Origin: Halomonas gemina
Lineage (GTDB): Bacteria > Pseudomonadota > Gammaproteobacteria > Pseudomonadales > Halomonadaceae
Assembly (NCBI RefSeq): GCF_023554995.1
Contig: NZ_JAMJPK010000003.1
Span: 372,001-436,000 of the forward strand
Direction of reading: 5' to 3'
DNA length: 64,000 nucleotides
In this document: positions 1 to 9,002 of the stretch, in pieces
Layout of the letters: the number at the start of each line of letters is the position of its first letter
Numbering within the stretch: position 1 is the stretch's first letter
Made by a program: the position numbers and the translations under genes
Notes under the pieces: generated by a model
The model's database searches: none
What the model saw: only the letters and a program-made list of their open reading frames with translations
What the model was told of the DNA's origin: nothing

Positions 1-1
1 C

Positions 2-922
2 ATCAGCCCGGAGACCATCGACCGGGTGATGGCCGTGGTGCAGCAGCACGGCTACCGGGTCGACGCCCAGGCCGCCGCGCTGCGACGAGGGGCAAGCCGC
101 CTGCTGGGGCTGATCATCCCCGACCTGGAGAACGTCAGCTATGCGCGCCTGGCCAAGCGGCTCGAACGCGGTGCCCGGGAGGCGGGCTACCGGCTGCTGA
201 TCGTCGGCTCCGACGACGACCCGGAGAGCGAACGCGAGCTGGCCCATGCGCTGCGCGCCCAGCGCTGCGAGGTGCTGATCACCGCCAGCTGCCTGCCCAT
301 GGAGGACCCCTTCTATGCCGAGCTGATGGCGGCCGGCCTGCCGGTGGTAGCCGTGGACCGTGGCCTCGACCCGCATCACTTCGCCAGCGTGGTCAGCAAC
401 GACCGCGAGGCCGCCGAGCGACTGACCCGCTCGGTGCTCGATGATGGGGTGACGCGCATCGCCTGGCTGGATGCCGTCCCGGCCCTATCGATCAGCCGGG
501 AGCGCCGTGCCGGCTTCCAGCAGGCACTGGCCGACCATCCACCGCTGGAAGTGATCACCTGCGGCGCCCGGCGCTACGACCGCGTCGAGGGGGCCCGGCT
601 GATGCGCGAGCTGCTCGATGGCCATGGCATGCCTGACGCCCTGGTCACCGCCTCCTACACCCTGCTCGATGGCGTCTTCGACGTGCTGCTGGAGGATGGC
701 GGCCTGCCGCCGGCGCTGCGCCTGGCCACCTTCGGCGACAGCCGCCTGCTGGACTTCCTGCCCCTGCCGGTCAACTCCGCGGTCCAGGACCATGACCGCA
801 TCGCCACCCTGACCCTGGCGTGTGCCCTCGCCGCCTCACGGGGCGAGTACCGACCGGGCCTGCAGGTGGTAGAGCGCCACCTGCGCTGGCGCCTTCCCGG
901 TCGCGCCACCGTGCGGTCCTGA
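2..922 (+). CDS. cra: Catabolite repressor/activator Cra (FruR), LacI family, 5' end missing
   Basis: LacI-family regulator whose beginning lies before the window; the frame is open from base 2. The first visible residues (ISPETIDRVMAVVQQHGYR) are the end of the helix-turn-helix domain, followed by the hinge and the periplasmic-binding-protein-like effector domain. Blocks typical of Cra are present: GLIIPDLENVSYARLA, LPMEDPFYAEL, VAVDRGLDPHHF, SVVSND and ATFGDSRLLDFL. Cra proteins switch between glycolytic and gluconeogenic gene sets and sense fructose phosphates (family knowledge). It is convergent with the histidine kinase gene, with only 4 bp between the stop codons. Nothing in the visible part looks damaged. 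A paralogous LacI sugar regulator is the alternative, but the match to Cra blocks is close. Confidence 0.85.
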   Translation: MSPETIDRVMAVVQQHGYRVDAQAAALRRGASRLLGLIIPDLENVSYARLAKRLERGAREAGYRLLIVGSDDDPESERELAHALRAQRCEVLITASCLPMEDPFYAELMAAGLPVVAVDRGLDPHHFASVVSNDREAAERLTRSVLDDGVTRIAWLDAVPALSISRERRAGFQQALADHPPLEVITCGARRYDRVEGARLMRELLDGHGMPDALVTASYTLLDGVFDVLLEDGGLPPALRLATFGDSRLLDFLPLPVNSAVQDHDRIATLTLACALAASRGEYRPGLQVVERHLRWRLPGRATVRS

Positions 923-926
923 GGGG

Positions 927-3110
927 TCAATCGCCCGGCGTCCAGGCCTCCAGCGCCACCAGGGTCAGGGCCAGGCAACGATGCAGGGCACTCAGGGCGA
1001 GGGCCACCTCGTCCAGCAGCCCTTCCCTGCCCAGGCGCTCCAGCCGCGAGGCCAACCCGGCCACCCTCACCGCGCCGAGGCTCGAGGCCTCCCCCTTGAG
1101 CTGGTGGGCAAGGTACTCGACCCGGTGTGGCGCCCCCTCAGCCACGGCCTGCTCCAGGCCGGCCAGGTGCTCTGTCGCCTGCTGCCGGAAGAGGGCGATC
1201 AGGGCGGCCAACCCCTGCTCGCCCAGGCTCTCGCCCAGTGCCGAGAGGGTGGCGGCCTCCAGCGGCTGGTCGGCGCCCCCCTCCCCCGCCCTGGCGGCAG
1301 GACGCCCGACGGCGGGAGAGGGGCCCGCCTGGCGCAGGTGCCGCTGCAGGGTCGCCATCAGGGCATCCTGGAACAGCGGCTTGGTGAGGTAGCCGTTCAT
1401 GCCGGCCGCCAGGCAGCGTGCCTGATCCCCCCCCGGCCCGCCGGCGGTCATGGCCACCACCGGCACCTCGGCCGACCAGCCGCCGCGGGCACGCAGCCGA
1501 CGCGTGGCCTCGAGCCCATCCATGCCGGGCAACTGCACGTCCATGAAGATCAGGTCGAAGCGCTCCCGGCCCGCCAGGCGGAGCGCCGCGTTCGCCGAGT
1601 CGGCCACGCTGACCCGACAGCCGAGCCGCTCGAGCATGGCTCGGGCGACCTGCTGGTTGACCGGGTTATCCTCGACCACCAGCAGCCGGGCATCGGCCAC
1701 ACGCTGCTCGGGGGCGGTCACTGCCGCATCCGCCATTTCCTCACCGTCCTCGGCCGCGGTCAGCGGCAGCACGAACCAGAAGCGGCTACCGTGGCCCACC
1801 TCGCTCTGAAGCCCGATGCGTCCGCCCTGGGCCTCCACCAGCCGCTTGCTGATGGCCAGCCCCAGGCCAGTGCCGCCGAAGCGTCGGGCGGTGGAGGGAT
1901 CGCCCTGCTGGAAGGGCTCGAACAGCTGGGCCTGGCGGCGAGGGGCGATCCCGCCCCCCGTGTCGATGACCTCGAAGAGTACCTGCCCCTCCCCTTCATC
2001 ACGCACCCTCAGGCGGACCTCGCCCTGCTCGGTGAACTTGATGGCGTTGGAGAGCAGGTTGAGCAGCACCTGGCGCAACCGACCAACATCCCCCACCAGG
2101 TACGGCGGCAGCTCGGGATCCAGCTCGCACACCAGCTGGATGCCCCGGGCCTCGGCCCGCGGCGCGAACAGCGAGATGGCACCATCGACCAGCTCGCCGA
2201 GATCGAAGGGGCACGCCTCGAGCTCCAGGCGCTGGGCCTCGATCTTGGAGAAGTCCAGGATGTCGTTGATCAGCTCGAGCAGCAGCCCGGCACTGTCATG
2301 GATGGTGTCGGAGTAATGACGCGCCCGGTCGGGAAGCGGCTGGTCCTGCAGCAGGTCGCTCATGCCGATCACGCCGTTGAGCGGGGTTCGGATCTCGTGG
2401 CTGACCGTGGCCAGGAACTCCGACTTGGCCCGATTCGCCGACTCGGCCTCTCGGGCGGTGACCTCCAGCTCGCGGCTCAGCGCCTCCAAGTCCCGCCGGG
2501 CGGCGGCATTGTCGCGGGCCTCGCGAAACAGGAAGGCGACCACCAGCGAGACCGCCAGGCTCATGGCCAGGATCAGCAGCAGCAGCACGCCATAGAGGGT
2601 CTGCAATCGCTCCCGTTCCCGGGTGGTGGTCTCGGCCAGGTGGCCATTGATGGCGATGATCAGCCGCTCGGTCACCCCACCCAGGGCCTCGAGTCGCTGG
2701 GTCAGGCTGGCCCGGGCGTCATCGTCGAGGCGCTCGAGCCCATGGATCTGGTCATCCAGGGCCTGCAGGTGCCGCTCGATCTCCGGGATCAGCTGCTCGG
2801 CCACGCGGATGTTGCCGAGCAGCTGGGTGATGTCGCCATCCTGCAGCAGGGTCAGGCGGCTGTAGAGCAGCTCGAAGCGCAGGCGCAGGGCCTCAAGCGA
2901 CTCGCGGGAAAGGTCCGGTCGGGCGAGGAAGCTGCGCAGCTGCACCGTGTCCCGGTCGAGCTTGTAGGCGTGCCAGGCCGCATCTCCTCCCACGCTCTCG
3001 GCCAGGCTGTCCTGGCGCCAGGCCACCAGGCCGACCACCACCAGGGCGGCGGCGAAGAACACCAGGGCGGCGATGGCGCCCAGCTTGAGACGCAGGGGAT
3101 AGCGCAGCAC
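927..3110 (-). CDS. Hybrid sensor histidine kinase with receiver and HPt domains
   Basis: A 727-residue membrane-bound phosphorelay kinase. Order: TM1 about 11-31, an all-helical periplasmic region about 32-172, TM2 about 175-195, a linker helix, HisKA with [10 protein letters not shown] (phospho-acceptor His238), an HATPase domain with NLLSNAIKF (351-359), DTGGGIA (383-389) and [10 protein letters not shown] (411-420), a receiver domain with VVEDN and acceptor Asp524 in [11 protein letters not shown], and a C-terminal HPt domain with [12 protein letters not shown] (His669). This is the ArcB/TorS/BarA layout, so a separate response regulator is expected; none lies next to it. The periplasmic molybdopterin-fold gene is 24 bp upstream on the same strand, so the two are probably one operon and functionally linked (inference). 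The signal is unknown. Confidence 0.9.
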   Translation of the reverse strand: MLRYPLRLKLGAIAALVFFAAALVVVGLVAWRQDSLAESVGGDAAWHAYKLDRDTVQLRSFLARPDLSRESLEALRLRFELLYSRLTLLQDGDITQLLGNIRVAEQLIPEIERHLQALDDQIHGLERLDDDARASLTQRLEALGGVTERLIIAINGHLAETTTRERERLQTLYGVLLLLILAMSLAVSLVVAFLFREARDNAAARRDLEALSRELEVTAREAESANRAKSEFLATVSHEIRTPLNGVIGMSDLLQDQPLPDRARHYSDTIHDSAGLLLELINDILDFSKIEAQRLELEACPFDLGELVDGAISLFAPRAEARGIQLVCELDPELPPYLVGDVGRLRQVLLNLLSNAIKFTEQGEVRLRVRDEGEGQVLFEVIDTGGGIAPRRQAQLFEPFQQGDPSTARRFGGTGLGLAISKRLVEAQGGRIGLQSEVGHGSRFWFVLPLTAAEDGEEMADAAVTAPEQRVADARLLVVEDNPVNQQVARAMLERLGCRVSVADSANAALRLAGRERFDLIFMDVQLPGMDGLEATRRLRARGGWSAEVPVVAMTAGGPGGDQARCLAAGMNGYLTKPLFQDALMATLQRHLRQAGPSPAVGRPAARAGEGGADQPLEAATLSALGESLGEQGLAALIALFRQQATEHLAGLEQAVAEGAPHRVEYLAHQLKGEASSLGAVRVAGLASRLERLGREGLLDEVALALSALHRCLALTLVALEAWTPGD

Positions 3111-3134
3111 TTCGGGCCTCCGCGGCCGGGAGGA

Positions 3135-3653
3135 TCAGGGCACGATGATCCGCTCGACGTGCCATACCGAGCGGAAGCGGATGGCCTCGGTGAGCAGTTC
3201 GGGATGCTCGTCAAAGGGGTAGAGCACGAACAGCGGTCCGTACTCACGGATGGTCAGCGGTTCGCCGTCGCGGGTCATGGCCAGGATCACGTCGTGGCGC
3301 CGGAAGTCCGCCACCGGGACCTCGGCCTCGTAATGGTTGAGCGCCCGGATGCGCACTTGCTCGGCATCACCGGCACCGACCGTCTCGAGCAGGGTGCGGA
3401 GCAGCGGGCCCTCGTAACGCCCCCTGTCGCGATGCCAGGGCGTGTGGGTCTCGATGACCCGCCCCGGCAGGGCCTCGAGCATGGCGCGGTCGAAGTGCGC
3501 CTCCTCGCCCACGTTGGCGCGGGCGATGTCACCACTCAGCATCAGGAGCACCTTCCCCGAGGGCGCCGGGAGCGGCGAGGCCAGGGCGAGGGAGAACGGC
3601 ACCAGGGCCGAGAGCAGCAGTACGAGCGGACGAAGGGCGATACCGGTCAGCAT
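3135..3653 (-). CDS. Periplasmic oxidoreductase molybdopterin-binding-fold protein
   Basis: A 172-residue secreted protein of the sulfite-oxidase-like (oxidoreductase molybdopterin-binding) fold, much shorter than a full sulfite oxidase. ATG at 3653 is chosen because AGGAAG lies just upstream and the protein then opens with a signal peptide ending near LALASP. Family-like segments are seen: PLLRTLLETVGA, YEAEVPVADFRRHDVILA, DGEPLTIREYGPLFVLYP and a C-terminal WHVERIIV. The Cys that ligates molybdenum in true sulfite oxidases is not evident, so it may bind a ligand rather than catalyse. It precedes the hybrid kinase gene by 24 bp; a role as periplasmic partner or co-sensor of that kinase is inference. 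Confidence 0.7.
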   Translation of the reverse strand: MLTGIALRPLVLLLSALVPFSLALASPLPAPSGKVLLMLSGDIARANVGEEAHFDRAMLEALPGRVIETHTPWHRDRGRYEGPLLRTLLETVGAGDAEQVRIRALNHYEAEVPVADFRRHDVILAMTRDGEPLTIREYGPLFVLYPFDEHPELLTEAIRFRSVWHVERIIVP

Positions 3654-3733
3654 CGGCAGGCTTCCTGCGAACTGTAAAGATGCCCCAAGACTACGCGATT
3701 CGACCTCGGAGGTCAGGAGGAGATCCAGCAAAA

Positions 3734-3764
3734 ACATCGGGGAGCACCAAGCGCTCCCCGATGT
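3734..3764 (-). terminator. Rho-independent terminator of the DUF2189 gene
   Basis: A perfect 12-bp stem (arm CATCGGGGAG with flanking pairs) with a 7-nt loop. On the minus strand it is followed by TTTT. It sits 26 bp past the stop of the DUF2189 gene and before the molybdopterin-fold gene, so it separates the two transcripts. Confidence 0.8.
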
Positions 3765-3790
3765 CTCTCGTGCCTGCCGAGCAGATCAGG

Positions 3791-4609
3791 TCAGCTCTTC
3801 AGCTCCTCCACCGGCTCGATGCGCACCAGGTCCTCGTAGGCGTGCCAGCTGGCGTGGCCTAGCACCGGCAGGATCAGCGCCAGGCCGATGTAGAAGGTCA
3901 TCACCCCGACCAGCACGCTGCCGGTGAGGATCACCGCCCACAGCAGCATCGGGCGGAAGTTCTTCGCCACCGAACGGATGCTGGCCTCGATGCCCTCCAT
4001 GAAGGTCAGGTCCTGGTCCATCAGGGTGGGAATGGCCACCACGCTGATGGTGAAGGCGCCGAACGCCAGGACGGCGCCGATCGCGGTGCCCACCGCCAGC
4101 ATCATCAGGCCGTTGGTGGTGGTCAGCAGCGACGCGTAGAGCGTCTCGGGACTCGGTGCCTCCAGGCCGAAGAAGAGCGCGAACAGCAGGGTGGCCAGGC
4201 GGATCCAGGCGAGGAAGAAGATCATCATCATCACGCCCATCATCGCCAGCTGCCCCGCATGGCCCTTCCAGCCGCCGAAGGCATCGCCCAGGTTGGGGAC
4301 GCGGCCTGCCTCCAGGGCTCGGCTGATGCCGTAGGAGCCCACCGCCACCAGGGGACCGAGGAACATGAAGCCGGCAATCAGCGGCAGCAGCCAGTGCCAG
4401 AGGCCCAGCGTGAAGGCGCCGGCGGTAACGGCGATACTCAGCCCTACCCAGAACATGCCGTAAGCCAGACTGACCGCTGTCGCCTGTCTGAAATCCTCGA
4501 ACCCTGCCGCCAGCCAGGCTCGCGGCTTATCCATGCCCACCGACCGAATGCTGATCCTGACATTGGGCGCAGCACCCTTGCCATGCTCTCTTGGTGTTGC
4601 TGCATTCAT
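3791..4609 (-). CDS. DUF2189 family integral membrane protein
   Basis: A 272-residue polytopic membrane protein of the DUF2189 family, function unknown. The start ATG at 4609 follows AGGGGTG at a good distance; earlier in-frame codons lack a ribosome site. After a hydrophilic N-terminus of about 50 residues there are roughly six hydrophobic segments, with the conserved DxxxxxP-type region (FEDFRQATAVSLAYG) and FLGPLVAVGSYGISRALE. Some members have been annotated as cytochrome-oxidase-subunit-like, but no haem or copper ligands are apparent here. It is a single-gene unit ended by the hairpin at 3734-3764. Confidence 0.8.
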   Translation of the reverse strand: MNAATPREHGKGAAPNVRISIRSVGMDKPRAWLAAGFEDFRQATAVSLAYGMFWVGLSIAVTAGAFTLGLWHWLLPLIAGFMFLGPLVAVGSYGISRALEAGRVPNLGDAFGGWKGHAGQLAMMGVMMMIFFLAWIRLATLLFALFFGLEAPSPETLYASLLTTTNGLMMLAVGTAIGAVLAFGAFTISVVAIPTLMDQDLTFMEGIEASIRSVAKNFRPMLLWAVILTGSVLVGVMTFYIGLALILPVLGHASWHAYEDLVRIEPVEELKS

Positions 4610-4796
4610 GGTCACACCCCTGTTTGCCGCCTGTTGAGTCCCGGTGCTGCCGGGCCGGTTCAAGGCCGCATCCCGGCACGCGGCCGTAATGCGCCCTTTA
4701 TCTCTTAACACCTGGTTAATGTAGACGACGGCAGCCATTCCCGCAGGATGTGTTGCCTGACGGCACTCAACGCAGAATGTCCTGGCGGCGCGGGCT

Positions 4797-5699
4797 TCAC
4801 CCCAGGGTCTTGCCCAGGGTCATCATCAGCACGAAGCCGACCAGCACCCCCATGGTGGCGTGGGTCTGGTGCCCCTTGCGGTGGGATTCGGGAATGATCT
4901 CGTGGCTGATCACGAACAGCATGGCCCCGGCGGCGAAGGCCAGCCCCAGCGGCAGCAGGAAGGCGGCAACGGTGACCAACACGGCACCGAGGGTTCCGCC
5001 CACCGGCTCGACGAGCCCGGTGAGCAGGGCCACGCCAAGGCCGGTCCAGCGGCTGTAGCCCACGCTCATCAGGCCGATCGCCACGATCAGCCCTTCCGGC
5101 ATGTTCTGCAGCCCGATGCCGATGGTGATGGCCAGGCCGCCGGTGATGTCGCCGGTGCTGTAGCCGACCCCTACCGCCAGCCCCTCGGGCAGGTTATGGA
5201 TGGAGATGGCGAAGATGAACAGCCAGATGCGCTTGATGCGGGCCGCCTCGGCGCCGCTCTGCTTGCCCACGGCGAAGTGCTCGTGGGGCAGCAGCTTGTC
5301 CAGCAGCAGCACGGCCATGCCTCCGAGGCCGATGCCCAGGGAGACCAGCAGCGACGCACCCAGCACATCCGGCACATAGCGCTGGGCCTCGGTGATCGCC
5401 GGCTCCGCCAGGGAGAAGGCGGTGGCCGCCAGCATCACCCCGGCGCCGAAGCCCAGCAGGGAATCCTGGACGCGGTAGCTGACGCGCTCGAACAGCAGCA
5501 CCGGTAGGGCCCCCACCAGGGTAAAGAGACCCGCCACCAGGCTCGCCAGGATGCCGAGCTGTACCCGGCCCAGGCCGTCGATCCAGTCCAGCCGACCGGC
5601 CTCCTGGAACCACCAGGCGAGCAGCAAGCCGAGCGTAGCCAGCAGCATCACCGGCATCAGCCAGGCGCGCCCAATGTACTTCCATTGCTCCGTGGTCAT
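4797..5699 (-). CDS. ZIP family divalent metal transporter
   Basis: A 300-residue inner-membrane protein of the ZIP family (zinc/iron uptake). ATG at 5699 is used; GGGAG lies upstream. Eight hydrophobic segments can be drawn. The metal-binding signatures are intact: HNLPEGLAVGVG in the fourth segment, QNMPEGL in the fifth and HEIIPESHRKGH near the end, plus a histidine-containing loop KLLPHEHFAVGK. Family members move Zn2+, Fe2+ or Mn2+ into the cytoplasm; which metal cannot be read here. It is monocistronic by spacing. Confidence 0.88.
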   Translation of the reverse strand: MTTEQWKYIGRAWLMPVMLLATLGLLLAWWFQEAGRLDWIDGLGRVQLGILASLVAGLFTLVGALPVLLFERVSYRVQDSLLGFGAGVMLAATAFSLAEPAITEAQRYVPDVLGASLLVSLGIGLGGMAVLLLDKLLPHEHFAVGKQSGAEAARIKRIWLFIFAISIHNLPEGLAVGVGYSTGDITGGLAITIGIGLQNMPEGLIVAIGLMSVGYSRWTGLGVALLTGLVEPVGGTLGAVLVTVAAFLLPLGLAFAAGAMLFVISHEIIPESHRKGHQTHATMGVLVGFVLMMTLGKTLG

Positions 5700-5757
5700 C
5701 TGTCTCGCTCCCTGCCTCGCCCGGTGGTCCAGTGTCGAGCACAGGCCCCCCATGCAC

Positions 5758-5784
5758 GAACGCCTCCCTAGAAGGGAGGCGTTC
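5758..5784. terminator. Strong hairpin between uspA-type and ZIP genes
   Basis: An 11-bp perfect stem (GAACGCCTCCC / GGGAGGCGTTC) with a 5-nt loop, 45 bp past the stop of the UspA gene. No T-run follows on either strand, so it may be an mRNA 3'-end stabiliser rather than an intrinsic terminator. Confidence 0.5.
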
Positions 5785-5828
5785 GCAGGGTACTACATCA
5801 GAATACTGGATGAAGTTGGCGGTCCCGC

Positions 5829-6257
5829 TCAGCGCACGATCATCACCGACATCTTGGTGTGATGCACCACATGCTCGGCATTGGGCCCGAGCACGTAGTC
5901 GGCGAACTTGCGCTTGTTGTGGGACGCCATGACGATCAGGTCCACCTCGAGCTTCTTCGCCGCCTTGATGATGGCTTCCCACGGGGAGCCATCGACGATC
6001 ACGCTCTGGGCCGTGATGTCCTCGGGCACGTGATCGCGAATGAACTCGTGCTGGGCCTGAGAGATCGCCTCATGGGCCTTCTTGGCGAAGTCCTTGGGGA
6101 AGTAGGAGCCGACCAGCGGCATGCGGTAGTCCGGCAGCACCGTCACCACATGCAGCGACGCGCCGAAGCTGCGGCACAGCGCCACCGCCGTCGGCAGCGC
6201 CTTGGTCCAGGAGGCCTCCTCGTTGAGGTCCACCGGCAACATGATCTTCTGGTACAT
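5829..6257 (-). CDS. Universal stress protein (UspA family) next to a TRAP transporter
   Basis: A 142-residue single-domain UspA protein; ATG at 6257 is preceded by GGAGAG. The N-terminal MLPVDLN and C-terminal VMIVR strands are typical. The usual nucleotide motif G-x2-G-x9-G-S/T is degenerate: the corresponding stretch reads MASHNKRKFADYVLGPNAEHV, where the first two glycines are replaced, so ATP binding is doubtful. It starts 13 bp after the TRAP permease stop and is clearly in that operon. In Halomonas elongata a UspA protein (TeaD) follows the ectoine TRAP system teaABC and modulates it. A similar regulatory role here is inference, since this TRAP is of the unrelated TAXI class. Confidence 0.85.
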   Translation of the reverse strand: MYQKIMLPVDLNEEASWTKALPTAVALCRSFGASLHVVTVLPDYRMPLVGSYFPKDFAKKAHEAISQAQHEFIRDHVPEDITAQSVIVDGSPWEAIIKAAKKLEVDLIVMASHNKRKFADYVLGPNAEHVVHHTKMSVMIVR

Positions 6258-6270
6258 GACGCTCTCTCCT

Positions 6271-8865
6271 TCAGGCTGACACCGCGGCGGCACTGCGATC
6301 ACGCCGCCGGCGCTGCATCACTACGATCAGGCCGAACACCAGGAAGGCCGGAATCCACATCAGCTCCTTGGTCCAGCGGTCCACCGGCGCAAGCACCTCG
6401 ATGATCTCCTGGTCGAAGTCGAAGCCCATATCCGCGGCCTGGCTGCCATAGGCCACCATGTCGACCACGGCCCGATCGTCCTCGATAACCAGCTCCATGC
6501 CCAGGTTCTCGAGCCGCTCCTGCCCGGTCTCGCCCTCCGGCACCGGCAGCGTCATGTAGGTGGTCATGGGATCGCCGAAGGCGTCCAGGCCGCTGATCTG
6601 CAGCCGCAGGGTGGAGTCTTCATCGACATCGCCCAGCGCCTCGACGAACTGCGCCGGCGGTACGGACTCGTAGGGATCATGGATCATGTCCATCCAGAAG
6701 CCCGGCCGGAACAGCGTGAACGCGATCAGCAGCAGCACGATGGACTCATACCAGCGATTGCGGGCAATCATGAAGCCCTGGGTGGCCGCGGCGAAGATCA
6801 GCATGGCGATGGTCGATACCACGAAGATCACGATGCCCTGCAGGAAGGTCACATCGATGAGCAGCAGATCGGTGTTGAAGATGAACAGGAACGGCAGTGC
6901 CGCGGTGCGCAGGCTGTAGTAGAAGGCCTGGAAACCCGTGCGGATCGGGTCACCGCCCGAGACCGCTGCCGCGGCGAAGGACGCCAGCCCCACCGGGGGC
7001 GTGACGTCGGCCATGATACCGAAGTAGAACACGAACAAGTGCACCGCGATCAGCGGCACCAGCAGGCCGTTCTCCGCACCCAGCTGCACAACGACCGGCG
7101 CCAGCAGCGCCGAGACCACGATGTAGTTGGCCGTGGTGGGCAGTCCCATGCCGAGGATCAGGCTAAGCACCGCGGTGAGCAACAGGATCAGCATCAGATT
7201 ACCCATGGCGAGGGTTTCCACCACCTCGGCCAATACCAGGCCCACACCGGTCTGGGAGACGGCCCCGACGATGATGCCGGCGGTGGCGGTGGCGATGCCG
7301 ATGCCGATCATGTTGCGGGCACCGGTGACCAGGCCGCTCCACAGGTCCATGACGCCTTCTCGCAGGTCCGCGCTCATCTCGCTGCGCCCCCGGAAAATCG
7401 AGGTAATGGGACGCTGAGTAAGCATGATGAAGATCATGAACACCGTGGCCCAGAAGGCCGACAGCCCGGGAGAGAGGCGCTCCACCATCAGACACCAGAC
7501 CAGCACGATCACCGGCAGGATGTATTGCAGGCCGACCAGCACAGTGGGCTTGGTCTGGGGCAGTGTGTAGATGGGGGTGTCCGGGTCGTCGAGCTCCAGC
7601 TCGGGATACCCCGCGGCCAGCTTAAGCAGTGCGACATAAATCACCGTCAGGGCGACCGCGACCACCCAGGGAGTGGCATCGCCCAGCACCGGCTTGAGCC
7701 AGCCCAGGCCGTAGTATACGGCGAGGGCGGTGACCATCATCAGCAGCAGGCCGCCGAGGAAGCCGATCACCTTGCGCACCAAGGGCTTGGGCGGATTGCT
7801 GCTCTGCAGCCCCTGCATGTTCGCCTTCATGGCCTCCAGGTGAACGATATAGACCAAGGCGATATAGGAGATCAGCGCCGGCAGGAAGGCGTGCTTGATG
7901 ACCTCCACGTAGGAGATGCCCACGTACTCGACCATCAGGAAGGCCGCGGCGCCCATCACCGGCGGCATGATCTGGCCGTTGACCGAAGACGCCACCTCAA
8001 CGGCACCGGCCTTCTCGGCGGAGAAACCGACGCGTTTCATCATCGGCACGGTGAAGGTGCCGGTGGTCACGACGTTGGCAATCGACGAGCCGGAAATGAG
8101 CCCGGTCATGGCAGACGCCACCACGGCGGCCTTGGCGGGCCCCCCCTTGTAGTGGCCGAGCAGCGAGAAGGCGACCTTGATGAAGTAGTTGCCCGCCCCG
8201 GCCTTGTCGAGCAGGGCGCCGAACAGCACGAACAGGAACACGAAGCTGGTCGAGACCCCCAGCGCGATGCCGAAGACCCCCTGGGTCGTCAGCCACTGGT
8301 GATTGACCAGGCCAAAGAGGCTGACCCCGCCATGCGAGAGGATTCCGGGCATCCAGGGACCGGCCAAACTGTAAATTAGAAAAACCGATGCCACGATCAT
8401 CAGCGGCGGGCCCAGTGCCCGTCGCGTCGCCTCGAGCAGCAGCAGGATGCCGGCCACGCCGATGATCACGTCCTGCAGGATCGGCGCGCCCGGGCGCTGG
8501 GCCAGCTGCTCATAGAACATGAACATGTAGGCGCCGCAGAAGGCCGCCGCCGCCGCCAGCACCCAGTCCTGGACGGGAATGCGATCACGGGGGGAGCGCT
8601 TGAGCGCCGGGTAGGCCATATAGGCCAGAAAGAGTGCGAAGGCCAGGTGGATGGAGCGGGACTCGGTGGCATTGAAGACGCCGAACCCGAGGATGAAGGG
8701 GATCGGGGACGAAATCCACAGCTGGAAGAGCGACCATGCTGCCGCAATGCTCACCAATAGTTTCCCGGGCATGCCGGCCGGTTTGCGTGCCCCCGTATCA
8801 CTGGAGGCGACCATATCCTCGAGATCCACCCCGGTTCCCGAAGGTTTATTTTTGTCGTCAGTCAT
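6271..8865 (-). CDS. TAXI-type TRAP transporter, fused 4TM-12TM permease with DUF3394 tail
   Basis: An 864-residue permease combining the small (DctQ-like) and large (DctM-like) TRAP subunits in one chain. ATG at 8865 is chosen (GGCAGG upstream; MTDDKNKP start). A cytoplasmic N-terminus of about 50 residues is followed by roughly 4 small-subunit helices and about 12 or more large-subunit helices with typical TRAP motifs such as GLISGSSIANVVTTGTFTVP, GQIMPPVMGAAAFLM and GMGLPTTANYI. The last 110 residues form a soluble DUF3394-type domain before a final membrane helix. It lies between the TAXI receptor gene and the UspA gene and forms one operon with them. The substrate is unknown; TAXI systems move small organic acids with Na+. 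Confidence 0.92.
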   Translation of the reverse strand: MTDDKNKPSGTGVDLEDMVASSDTGARKPAGMPGKLLVSIAAAWSLFQLWISSPIPFILGFGVFNATESRSIHLAFALFLAYMAYPALKRSPRDRIPVQDWVLAAAAAFCGAYMFMFYEQLAQRPGAPILQDVIIGVAGILLLLEATRRALGPPLMIVASVFLIYSLAGPWMPGILSHGGVSLFGLVNHQWLTTQGVFGIALGVSTSFVFLFVLFGALLDKAGAGNYFIKVAFSLLGHYKGGPAKAAVVASAMTGLISGSSIANVVTTGTFTVPMMKRVGFSAEKAGAVEVASSVNGQIMPPVMGAAAFLMVEYVGISYVEVIKHAFLPALISYIALVYIVHLEAMKANMQGLQSSNPPKPLVRKVIGFLGGLLLMMVTALAVYYGLGWLKPVLGDATPWVVAVALTVIYVALLKLAAGYPELELDDPDTPIYTLPQTKPTVLVGLQYILPVIVLVWCLMVERLSPGLSAFWATVFMIFIMLTQRPITSIFRGRSEMSADLREGVMDLWSGLVTGARNMIGIGIATATAGIIVGAVSQTGVGLVLAEVVETLAMGNLMLILLLTAVLSLILGMGLPTTANYIVVSALLAPVVVQLGAENGLLVPLIAVHLFVFYFGIMADVTPPVGLASFAAAAVSGGDPIRTGFQAFYYSLRTAALPFLFIFNTDLLLIDVTFLQGIVIFVVSTIAMLIFAAATQGFMIARNRWYESIVLLLIAFTLFRPGFWMDMIHDPYESVPPAQFVEALGDVDEDSTLRLQISGLDAFGDPMTTYMTLPVPEGETGQERLENLGMELVIEDDRAVVDMVAYGSQAADMGFDFDQEIIEVLAPVDRWTKELMWIPAFLVFGLIVVMQRRRRDRSAAAVSA

Positions 8866-9002
8866 ATGCCTGCCCTGTTCCGAGTCGATTGACGCATGAT
8901 TGCCATCTCGCAATTCCTGCCAGCATTCGAAACCAGAATGCGCGGCCCCCTCGGATGACCGCGCATTCTTCACCGAGGTGAAATCACCTCAGACGAGCCG
9001 CC

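Noticed and set aside
981-3677. 898-codon open frame on the plus strand opposite the histidine kinase
   Set aside because: Its product is low-complexity, rich in Gly/Gln/His/Arg and has no domain; it mirrors the kinase gene on the other strand, as expected from high third-position GC.
6679-8379. 566-codon plus-strand frame opposite the TRAP permease
   Set aside because: His/Gln/Arg-rich antisense shadow of the permease gene; no start signal and no domain.
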